Positions 8,177 to 15,413 of a stretch of 64,000 nucleotides of DNA are shown here, piece by piece. The DNA comes from Euzebya rosea (GTDB taxonomy: Bacteria > Actinomycetota > Nitriliruptoria > Euzebyales > Euzebyaceae). Location: assembly GCF_003073135.1 (NCBI RefSeq), contig NZ_PGDQ01000013.1:1-64000 (forward strand), in the 5' to 3' direction. A program made the position numbers and the translations under genes. The notes under the pieces are model-generated. The model was given only the letters and a program-made list of their open reading frames with translations. It did not search any database and was not told the DNA's origin. Each line of letters begins with the position of its first letter. The stretch's first letter is position 1.

Positions 8177-9196
8177 TCACGCGTCAGCGAGGACCTCCCG
8201 GGCACGGTCCAGGTGCGCGTCGGACAGGCCGTAGGCCTCGCCGAGCTGGATGCGGTCTGCCGCGCCCCCGAACCGTTCGACGATGGCCTCGCCGAGCACG
8301 TCGGGGTCGGCGACGATCGCGAAGGCGTCGACGACCTCCTCGTCGATGATCGCCGGCATCCGGCCCCACCCGTCGGAGCGCGACAGGCGGTGCAGCTCCT
8401 CGCCGAGCTCGCCCCAGCCGTGGGCCTCCAGCACCGGCCGGTACGCGGGGGTCGAGCCGTAGAAGCCGATCTGCTGCAGCACCGCCTGCCGGGCGCCCGC
8501 CCGCTGCTCGTCGGTGTAGCCGGTGATCACGAACGGCGGCAGCACGACCTCGACGTCCTCGCGGGTCCGGCCCTCCACACGGGCGACGCCCTCCTCCACC
8601 GCCGGGAGGGTCGTCTCGGTGAAGTAGGTGGCCGTCGTGAACCCGTGGCAGAGGATGCCGTCGGCGACCTCGCCGGCGACGCGCGTCATGCCCGGCCCGA
8701 CGGCAGCCAGCCACACCTCCGGGGTGACCGTGTTCGGAGGCGGCGTGAACATGGGCGTCATGATCGAGTGGGTGTAGTACTCGCCGCGGAACGCCAGCTC
8801 CTCCCCGTCGTTCCAGCAGGACCAGATGGCATGCAGGGCCTGGACGAACTCACGCATGGCCGCGGCCGGACGGTCGGGCCAGTCCTGGGAGAACCGCTTG
8901 GTGATGTGCGGCTTGATCTGGGAGCCGAGGCCCAGCAGGAACGGCCGGTCACCCAACGCCTGCTGGATGTTGTGCGCCGACTGCGCGACGGTCATGGGGT
9001 TGCGCGCGAACGCGACGGTGATCGCCGTGCCCAGCTGGATCCGGTCCGTCGCCACGGCCGCCACCGCGCAGGGCAGGAACGGGTCGTACTGGACCTCCGA
9101 GGTCAACCAGGCGTCATAACCCCGGGCTTCGGCGTTGCGGACCACCTCGCCGATGTCGCGGAGCGGATGGCCGTAGGTGATGGTGTCGAGCTTCAC
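8177..9196 (-). CDS. LLM-class F420-dependent oxidoreductase (TIGR03617-like)
   Basis: A luciferase-like monooxygenase fold protein of 339 residues from the chosen start. KLDTITYGHPLRDIGEV, YDAWLTSEVQYDPFL, TAITVAFARNPMTVAQSA, GLGSQIKPHITKRF and EVWLAAVGPGMTRVAGEVAD follow the actinobacterial F420-dependent TIGR03617 pattern. Such enzymes use deazaflavin F420 or FMN to oxidise or reduce small organics, and the substrate here is unknown. An in-frame GTG at 9205 exists. I prefer the GTG at 9196, because the protein then begins MKLDT as in the family and TAGCGT lies exactly 7 nt upstream. Confidence 0.85.
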   Translation of the reverse strand: MKLDTITYGHPLRDIGEVVRNAEARGYDAWLTSEVQYDPFLPCAVAAVATDRIQLGTAITVAFARNPMTVAQSAHNIQQALGDRPFLLGLGSQIKPHITKRFSQDWPDRPAAAMREFVQALHAIWSCWNDGEELAFRGEYYTHSIMTPMFTPPPNTVTPEVWLAAVGPGMTRVAGEVADGILCHGFTTATYFTETTLPAVEEGVARVEGRTREDVEVVLPPFVITGYTDEQRAGARQAVLQQIGFYGSTPAYRPVLEAHGWGELGEELHRLSRSDGWGRMPAIIDEEVVDAFAIVADPDVLGEAIVERFGGAADRIQLGEAYGLSDAHLDRAREVLADA

Positions 9197-9203
9197 GGGC
9201 GAC

Positions 9204-9209
9204 ACGCTA
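9204..9209 (-). promoter_or_regulatory. putative -10 (TAGCGT), leaderless LLM gene
   Basis: TAGCGT on the minus strand with exactly 7 nt before the GTG at 9196. A short CGACAC/GTGTCG dyad (9202-9231 region) overlaps it. Confidence 0.45.
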
Positions 9210-9307
9210 GAGGACCGTTGTGTCGGATCACGGGTTCGTCGCCGGGGTCACTCGTGCGAACGGGGTTGCCTCACGTGGACGGCGGGGCTGCCGAGGAGAC
9301 TGCTGGC

Positions 9308-11050
9308 ATGGCCCGCACGTCGCCACCTCCTGCACCGCTGCTGTCCGCCGCCCTGATCGTCCGCGACGAGGAGGCGGTCATCGAGCGCTGCCTCGCCTCG
9401 TTGCAGGAGGTCGTGGACGAGGTCGTCGTGCTGGACACCGGGTCGACCGACCGGACCGTCGCGCTGGCTCGCGCGACCGGCGCACGGGTCGTGGAGGGGA
9501 CGTGGCACGACGACTTCGGCCGATCGCGCAACGAGGTGCTGGACCACTGCGTCGGCCGCTGGGCCGTGATCGTCGATGCCGACGAGGTGCTGTTCGTGCA
9601 CGACGTGGCCGGCCTGCGACGGACGCTGCGCCGGTCGCGGGCGGACGCCCTCCAGGTCACCGTCGACAGCTACCGCGACGACGTCGGCACGGTGGGCATG
9701 TCCCACCAGAGCCTGCGGGTGCTGCGGCGACGCCGGGTCCGCTACGAGGGTCGGCTGCACGAGGAGGTCCGGCCCGTCCGTCCGGACGCGTCGCTGCAGG
9801 TGGAGCGCACGTCGCTGATCACGATCGGCCACTGGGGCTACATCCAGCGGATCGTGGAGGAGCGGGGCAAGACCGAGCGCAACATCCGCATCTGCGAGGC
9901 TGCGATCGCCGAGGGCGCCGGGCTGCGCGGCGTCGTCGACCTGGGCCGGACGCTGGCTGCGGCCGGCCGGCTCGAGGAGGCCCTGGTGCGGTTCGAGGAG
10001 GCGCGGGCGGCCGATGACGGGTTCACCCGCCGGACGGCCCTGGCCCACGGCGCGGCCACGCTGGTCCGCCTCGAGCGGGCGACCGAGGCGCTGACGTGGG
10101 TGGATCAGCTCGGTGCCGCGTCGCGGTTCGAGGGCGCGGTCGACGTGCTTCGTGCCGAGGTGCTGGTGGCGCTCGGCCGGACCGACGCCTTCGTGGCGGC
10201 CTACGAGCGGGCGCTGGCCGCGGCGGAGGGCAACGGCGGGGTCGTGCCGCACGACGATGGGGTGGGGCCGGCCGCCGAGCGCGTCCGGGCCGACCTCGGC
10301 TCGGCGCTGCTGGCCGCCGGGCGGACCGAGGAGGGGGTCGCCCACCTGCTGGAGGCGGCCGGTGAGGGGGCGATGCGGATCTGGCCGCAGCTGGTGGCCG
10401 GGTACCACCAGCTGGGGCAGCTCGAGCGGGTGGCCGCGCTGCTGGACCCGGAGGGTGACGTCGACCGCTGCCGGCTGGTCCTGGCCGAGCTCGCCGCCGA
10501 TCCGGGACCGGGTGTGTCGGCGCTCCTGGAGGTCCTCGACGACGCGTACCCCGGCAGCGCGCTGACCGTGGCCTTCGCGCCGCTGGTGGCCGACCACCTG
10601 CACCTGGAGCAGGCCGTCAAGTGGTCCGCCCGCGCCCGCGCCGCCGGCCTGTCCGCCCACTGTCCGCTCGCGAGCCGAGCCACGAGCGAAACGTTGGGTG
10701 CCACCGACCGGCTGCTCAGCGCGGCGGTACTGGTCGAGCTGTTCGACGACGATCGCGGGCGCCACGGGGTGGAGGCCGTCGCCGCTGTCCTCGATCCGCC
10801 GTTGTTCGGCGACCTGCTCGGGCTGGTGGGCCAGCTGGCACCTGCGGCGCTGGAGCTGCTGGTGCTGTCGGCCGTGACCACGCCGGCGCGGGGCGTGGCC
10901 ATGGCCAGGGCGCTCGGTGCGCATGGCGAGCGGGACGCCGCGCGCGAGGTGCTGGCCCACGGGTTGTCGCTGGGCCACGTCGACCCCGCCGTGCGACAGG
11001 ACGCCGATGACCTGCTGGCCGAGCTGTCGGCCCGACCCGAGCAGGCCTAG
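9308..11050 (+). CDS. family 2 glycosyltransferase with C-terminal TPR-like repeats
   Basis: A 580-residue protein. Residues about 10-215 form a GT2 (GT-A) domain with SAALIVRDEEAVIERCLAS, VVLDTGSTDRTVALA and the metal-binding VIVDADEV, followed by RVRYEGRLHEEV. This is the pattern of TPR-containing glycosyltransferases. The rest is alanine- and leucine-rich helical repeats that look TPR-like (for example RTLAAAGRLEEALVRFEEA). It probably glycosylates a protein or surface acceptor on the cytoplasmic side; there is no signal or membrane segment. GAGGAG 9 nt upstream fixes the ATG. Its last 4 nt overlap the convergent gene at 11047. Confidence 0.8.
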   Translation: MARTSPPPAPLLSAALIVRDEEAVIERCLASLQEVVDEVVVLDTGSTDRTVALARATGARVVEGTWHDDFGRSRNEVLDHCVGRWAVIVDADEVLFVHDVAGLRRTLRRSRADALQVTVDSYRDDVGTVGMSHQSLRVLRRRRVRYEGRLHEEVRPVRPDASLQVERTSLITIGHWGYIQRIVEERGKTERNIRICEAAIAEGAGLRGVVDLGRTLAAAGRLEEALVRFEEARAADDGFTRRTALAHGAATLVRLERATEALTWVDQLGAASRFEGAVDVLRAEVLVALGRTDAFVAAYERALAAAEGNGGVVPHDDGVGPAAERVRADLGSALLAAGRTEEGVAHLLEAAGEGAMRIWPQLVAGYHQLGQLERVAALLDPEGDVDRCRLVLAELAADPGPGVSALLEVLDDAYPGSALTVAFAPLVADHLHLEQAVKWSARARAAGLSAHCPLASRATSETLGATDRLLSAAVLVELFDDDRGRHGVEAVAAVLDPPLFGDLLGLVGQLAPAALELLVLSAVTTPARGVAMARALGAHGERDAAREVLAHGLSLGHVDPAVRQDADDLLAELSARPEQA

Positions 11051-11520
11051 CTGGCGGCGAAGAGGGTGGGGCCGGCCGAGGTGCGGGGCGCGGGAGCGGC
11101 GATGTCGAGCGTCAGCAGCAGCGTCGGGGCCTCCATGCCGGGGAGGGGGAGGTGTCGACCGCCGTTGGGGTCGTCGACCGGCAGCGTGCGGCCGACCGCG
11201 CGCAGGTGGTCGTCGAGGCGGGTGACCAGCACGTCGAGCTGACCGGCAACCCAGCGCGCCTCGGAGGGGTCCTGCTCACCGACCGGCAGGCCTGCCGGCA
11301 CCGACCCGTGACCGGTGACGATGGACACGACGTGCCAGCCGGACCGCTGCGGCGGGTTGGTCACGGCCAGCCCCGTCGCGTCGGGGTGGTGCCTGGCCAC
11401 GAGCCTGCCCAGCATCTGCAGCAGCACCTCGGCGGCATCCCCGTGGGCGTCCATGCAGCGGCCCTCTGCATCGGCCAGCGCGAGCGTCAGGTCGGTCGGC
11501 ATGGCGGGGACGGCTCGCAT
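11047..11520 (-). CDS. hypothetical protein
   Basis: A 157-residue soluble, acidic protein that I do not recognise. It reads as alternating strands and helices (LGRLVARHHPDATGLAVTN, WVAGQLDVLVTRLDDHLRAV). There is no signal peptide, membrane segment or metal motif. The ATG at 11520 has CGGAG about 6 nt upstream, and a TACGAT hexamer about 28 nt farther upstream may be its -10. An in-frame upstream ATG would add 24 residues of unlikely sequence. It overlaps the convergent glycosyltransferase gene by 4 nt. Confidence 0.55.
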   Translation of the reverse strand: MRAVPAMPTDLTLALADAEGRCMDAHGDAAEVLLQMLGRLVARHHPDATGLAVTNPPQRSGWHVVSIVTGHGSVPAGLPVGEQDPSEARWVAGQLDVLVTRLDDHLRAVGRTLPVDDPNGGRHLPLPGMEAPTLLLTLDIAAPAPRTSAGPTLFAAS

Positions 11521-11628
11521 GGGGAACTCCGGTCGGATCGGGCACACGATCGTATCCGTCGCCGGGGACACGCCGCCGGGCCGACCGTCCATCCGATGCC
11601 CGTCCGCTCGCGCGGTTCACCGCGGCGG

Positions 11629-12666
11629 TCAGGGTGCGAACGTGACCTTGACCATCCCCTCCTCGCGGGCGGCGAACCGGGCGTAGGCGTCGGGCGCGTC
11701 CGCGAGCGGCAGGCGGGGGTGGGTGACGACCTCCTCGACCGGGAGCTGCAGGCGGCCGTCGACGATGGCCGGCAGCACCTCCTCCAGCACCGCCCTGACC
11801 GGCGCCCGCCCGGCCCGGATCGTCAGGTTGCGGTCGTAGGCGGTCACCGGGGAGATGCCGAACGCCTCGGCGGTCTGCACGGCGATGATCGACACCACGC
11901 CGCCGGGACGGAGCATGCTGGCAGCAAGCCGCTGTGCTGCGGACGGGCCGGCCGCCTCGATCACCGCGTCCAGCCCGGTGTCGGCCAGCGCCGCGTCGTC
12001 GGGGGTGGTGGTCCTTGCCCCGAGGCGGTCGGCCGCGGCACGGCGGGACGGCACGGGGTCGACCGCCACGACCTCGGCTGCACCGAGCGCCCGGCAGGCG
12101 GCGATGGCGCACAGGCCCACCGCACCCAGGCCGATGACCCCGACTCGCGTTCCCGGCAGGACCTCGGCCCGCCGGGCGGCGTACCAGGCCGTCGGCATGT
12201 TGTCGGCCAGCAGCACCGCGGCGTCGGCGCTGATCCCCGTCGGTCGGGGGACGAGCGTGCCGTCCGCCAGCGGGACTCGCAGCAGCTCCGCCTGCCCGCC
12301 GTGCAACCCGCCGGCCGGGTTGTCGGGCGGACCCCAGCCGAACAGCTGGCCGTGCACGCACCTCGCGGTCAGCCCCTCGCGACACGGACCGCATCGACCG
12401 CAGGAGGTGGTGAAGCACGCGATGACATCGTCCCCCGGCGCGACGGTCCGGACGTCGTCGCCGACGGCCACTACCTGTCCGGTCGCCTCGTGCCCACACA
12501 CGACGCCGGATCCCGCCGGTTCCGCGCCGGTCCACGGGTGCAGGTCCGACCCGCACAGACCGGCGCGGGTCACCTGGATCACCGCGTCCGTTGCCTCGAG
12601 CACCTGCGGATCGGGCACCTCCCCCACCACGACCCGTCCGGGCTCCTCGAACACCACTCCGCGCAC
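11629..12666 (-). CDS. zinc-dependent alcohol dehydrogenase (MDR family)
   Basis: A 345-residue medium-chain dehydrogenase. GLCGSDLHPW supplies a catalytic zinc cysteine (about residue 38), CGHEATGQVVAVGDDV holds the GHE motif, and CGRCGPCREGLTARC is the four-cysteine structural zinc loop. GVIGLGAVGLCAIAACRALG is the NAD(P) Rossmann motif, with DPVPSRR following the second strand. It should oxidise an alcohol or polyol, or reduce the matching carbonyl, in the cytoplasm. The substrate is unknown. The GTG start is supported by AGGAGG about 8-10 nt upstream. It is divergent from the CocE-type hydrolase at 12738. Confidence 0.85.
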   Translation of the reverse strand: MRGVVFEEPGRVVVGEVPDPQVLEATDAVIQVTRAGLCGSDLHPWTGAEPAGSGVVCGHEATGQVVAVGDDVRTVAPGDDVIACFTTSCGRCGPCREGLTARCVHGQLFGWGPPDNPAGGLHGGQAELLRVPLADGTLVPRPTGISADAAVLLADNMPTAWYAARRAEVLPGTRVGVIGLGAVGLCAIAACRALGAAEVVAVDPVPSRRAAADRLGARTTTPDDAALADTGLDAVIEAAGPSAAQRLAASMLRPGGVVSIIAVQTAEAFGISPVTAYDRNLTIRAGRAPVRAVLEEVLPAIVDGRLQLPVEEVVTHPRLPLADAPDAYARFAAREEGMVKVTFAP

Positions 12667-12737
12667 CGTCGTTCCTCCTCCTCGTTCGTCCCACCGGTCA
12701 GCAGGAATCCGGCCGGTCGACCGCGAACAGTAGGCGC

Positions 12738-14663
12738 ATGAGCTCTCGTCCCGTTCGTGTCCTCCTCGCTGGCGTCGCCATGCTGTCCCTCCTCGTGCTC
12801 CCGGCGCTGCCGTCCTCGGCCGCGACCGTCACCTCGGTGCACTACGTGCCGACCACGCTGCCCGACGGCACCACGGAGCACATCCGGGTCGAGGTGCGTC
12901 GCAACGACAGCTTCGACGCCGCGGGCCAGGGCGTGAAGGCGTCCATGTCGCCCTACAACACCCTGGGCGACCCCGCCGGCACCGGCACGGTCGTCGGCAA
13001 CGGGTTGATCGCCGAGGGCATCGCCGAGGCGTCCATCGACGTGCTGGGCACCCGCGGGTCCACCGGCTGCTGGGACTACGGCGGATACAACGAGCAGAAG
13101 GCCGGCGTCGACGCGATCCGGTTCCTGGCCGGTGACATCCCCGACCGCGACGGCAACGTCCTGACGTGGAGCAACGGGCGGGTCGGCCTGACCGGCGTCT
13201 CCTACGACGGCACCACCGCCAACATGGTCGCTGGTGCCCCGCGTGACATGTGGACCGACGAGCGCGGCACCTCCATCGACGCCGACGGCACCACGCCGCT
13301 GAAGGCCATCGTGCCGATCGCTGCGATCAGCCACTGGTACGGCTACGCCTACTCCAACGGCGCCCGCTTCTTCCTCAACTCCGAGTCCGCGACCGACGAG
13401 GGCTTCGACACCCCGCTGCTGTTCGACCACGGCTTCGGCGACACCGTCCACACCGACGAGCCCGAGTCGATCACCGACCGTGCGGCGGAGTGCGACGCCG
13501 TCGAGCACGAGATGCAGGCCTACAGCCGCAACCCCGACTACACCGACTTCTGGGTCGAGCGGGACTTCACCACCCACGCCGAGGACTGGACGACCAACAC
13601 CCTGATCGTCCACGGGTGGAACGACTACAACGTCAAGCAGTACGAGGCCACGTACCTGTACGAGGCGCTGGCCCCCCACGCCGACGACCCCACCACCCCC
13701 GACGTGGTCGAGGGCAACGGCTTCGACCTCCGCCTGTGGATGACGCAGGCCCGGCACGCCAACGGCAGCGGCGACGGCTACACCGACCTGCGCGACAACT
13801 TCTGGCGCGCCCACCTGCTGGAGGGTGCCGCGGCCGCCGCGGGGGCCGCCCGGGTCGAGCAGTACCCCCACGTCCGGTCGCAGACCGAGACCACGTCGGG
13901 TGCCAGCACCGTGGCGTTCTCCGAGACCTGGCCGCCGGCCACGACGCAGACCACCTCGCTGTTCCTCAACCGCACCTACGAGCAGGACCTCGACTGCACC
14001 CCCGTGTGCGTCCCCGGCCCCGGTACCGGCGAGGTCGGCGAGCTGTCCTACACCAACGCCCACGAGGGACCGCTTGCCGGTCGTTCGGGCAGCTACGGCG
14101 CGACCTCCGGGTGGCTGGACACGGGCACGTCGACGGAGGAGATCTCCCGCACCGACCCCTGGTCCAACGACGGCAACAAGGCCGATGTGCTCGGCGGGCA
14201 GGGCTACTACTCCCTGGCGTTCTCGACCACGCCGCTGACGCAGGCCGTCCGGATCGCCGGCTCCGCCGAGCTGGAGGGGTACTTCTCCCTCCTCGGACCG
14301 GTCTCCGGCACCCACATCACCCCCGTCCTGGTCGACATCGACCCCAGCGGCCGGTACAAGACCATCCAGCGTGGCTTCCTCAACCTCGACTACCGCGAGG
14401 GGCTGGAGTCCCGGGCCGACGCACCCAACGGGATGATCCGCGCCGACGTCGAGTTCCTGCCGGAGGACTACATCGTCCCGGCCGGCAACCGCATCGGCAT
14501 GATCCTGCAGTCCTCCAACGTGGTCTGGGCGCTCCCCGGCAACCCCGCCGGGTTCACCAGCGTCCACCTCGGCGGCGAGGACTTCGACGGGTCGGTGCTG
14601 CACCTGCCGCTGGTCGACGTGGCGTCGGACCAGCAGGTCTTCGTCGACTGGGAGAAGCCGTAG
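12738..14663 (+). CDS. secreted CocE/NonD (X-Pro dipeptidyl-peptidase-like) hydrolase
   Basis: A 641-residue exported alpha/beta hydrolase. The N-terminus MSSRPVRVLLAGVAMLSLLV with ALPSSAA is a Sec signal peptide. The nucleophile elbow GLTGVSYDGTTANM puts Ser155 in the G-x-S-Y-x-G context of the CocE/X-Pro dipeptidyl-peptidase family. WDYGGYNEQKAGVDA precedes it, the likely acid lies in VHGWNDYNVKQYE, and the C-terminal part is the expected jelly-roll domain (GYFSLLGPVSGTHITPVLVD). It probably cleaves peptides or esters outside the cell. A 9-bp terminator hairpin follows directly. Confidence 0.85.
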   Translation: MSSRPVRVLLAGVAMLSLLVLPALPSSAATVTSVHYVPTTLPDGTTEHIRVEVRRNDSFDAAGQGVKASMSPYNTLGDPAGTGTVVGNGLIAEGIAEASIDVLGTRGSTGCWDYGGYNEQKAGVDAIRFLAGDIPDRDGNVLTWSNGRVGLTGVSYDGTTANMVAGAPRDMWTDERGTSIDADGTTPLKAIVPIAAISHWYGYAYSNGARFFLNSESATDEGFDTPLLFDHGFGDTVHTDEPESITDRAAECDAVEHEMQAYSRNPDYTDFWVERDFTTHAEDWTTNTLIVHGWNDYNVKQYEATYLYEALAPHADDPTTPDVVEGNGFDLRLWMTQARHANGSGDGYTDLRDNFWRAHLLEGAAAAAGAARVEQYPHVRSQTETTSGASTVAFSETWPPATTQTTSLFLNRTYEQDLDCTPVCVPGPGTGEVGELSYTNAHEGPLAGRSGSYGATSGWLDTGTSTEEISRTDPWSNDGNKADVLGGQGYYSLAFSTTPLTQAVRIAGSAELEGYFSLLGPVSGTHITPVLVDIDPSGRYKTIQRGFLNLDYREGLESRADAPNGMIRADVEFLPEDYIVPAGNRIGMILQSSNVVWALPGNPAGFTSVHLGGEDFDGSVLHLPLVDVASDQQVFVDWEKP

Positions 14664-14670
14664 TCCACAG

Positions 14671-14695
14671 GCCCGCCGCGAGTTCTGCGGCGGGC
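14671..14695 (+). terminator. terminator of CocE-type gene
   Basis: A perfect 9-bp stem (GCCCGCCGC against GCGGCGGGC) with a 7-nt loop, starting 8 nt after the stop codon at 14663. Confidence 0.7.
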
Positions 14696-14722
14696 GTCAC
14701 AGGGTCGTGACAGGGTGCAGGC

Positions 14723-15394
14723 ATGGCAACCGGATCTCGACCCTCGATCGGCTCGGCCGGCCGCTCGTCGGCCGGCCCCCACCTCAGCGTCGTCCGCACC
14801 CTCCCCGTCGACGTCGACCGGGTGGTCGGGGCGGCGCTGGACATGGTCGCCACGGACCTCTCGGGGGTGGCGATCAACGTCAAGCGCCACGGGATCAAGC
14901 GGGTCTGGTTCACCCAGTGCTGGCGGCCGGACTGTCCGCTGCGCCACAACGCCGACGAGTCCTACGTCGAGGGGGCAGCGGTCGGTCCCGGCCACCTCTA
15001 CCGCCGCAAGCGTGACCTCGAGCTGTGCCGTGGCGGCAGCCGGATCGTGCCGCTGGACCGCACGCGGTACTGGGTCAGCGGCCGGGCCTACGACGGGGTC
15101 CCGTTCCCGAGGAGCGTCCCGGCGGGCACGCGGTACCTGGTCACCCTGAAGGTGCCGCAGGTGGTGGCGGAGGGGCAGCTGCCGGCCGAGCGGACCTACC
15201 ACCGGGCCAAGACGGCCGGCCCCACGTGGATCGACCTGCCCGAGGACGACATCGTCTTCGTGCTGGGTCACGAGCTGCGGCACATCGAGCAGTTCCGTGA
15301 CGGCCTGCCGCGGTCCGAGGTGGACGCGGAGCTCGCGGGACGCGACCTGCTGTACCGCTGGGTCGAGGAGGGGCGCCCCGGCCTGTGGACCTGA
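14723..15394 (+). CDS. uncharacterised protein with HExxH metallopeptidase-like motif
   Basis: A 223-residue protein of no family I recognise. Near the C-terminus it has FVLGHELRHIEQF (His183, Glu184, His187), the HExxH zinc motif, and SEVDAELAGRD, where a glutamate some 15 residues on could be a third ligand. There is no signal peptide, so the protein should be cytoplasmic. The middle is basic and aromatic, with two cysteine-containing stretches (WFTQCWRPDCPLRHN and LELCRGG) that could form a second metal site. It has its own terminator-bounded position and converges on the UbiB-like gene. Confidence 0.65.
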   Translation: MATGSRPSIGSAGRSSAGPHLSVVRTLPVDVDRVVGAALDMVATDLSGVAINVKRHGIKRVWFTQCWRPDCPLRHNADESYVEGAAVGPGHLYRRKRDLELCRGGSRIVPLDRTRYWVSGRAYDGVPFPRSVPAGTRYLVTLKVPQVVAEGQLPAERTYHRAKTAGPTWIDLPEDDIVFVLGHELRHIEQFRDGLPRSEVDAELAGRDLLYRWVEEGRPGLWT

Positions 15395-15413
15395 CGCCGG
15401 CCGGTCCGGTCGA

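Noticed and set aside
9197-9205. GTG at 9205 as the start of the LLM oxidoreductase
   Set aside because: The hexamer TAGCGT would overlap the codon. The GTG at 9196 gives the family N-terminus MKLDT and a 7-nt spacing to the hexamer.
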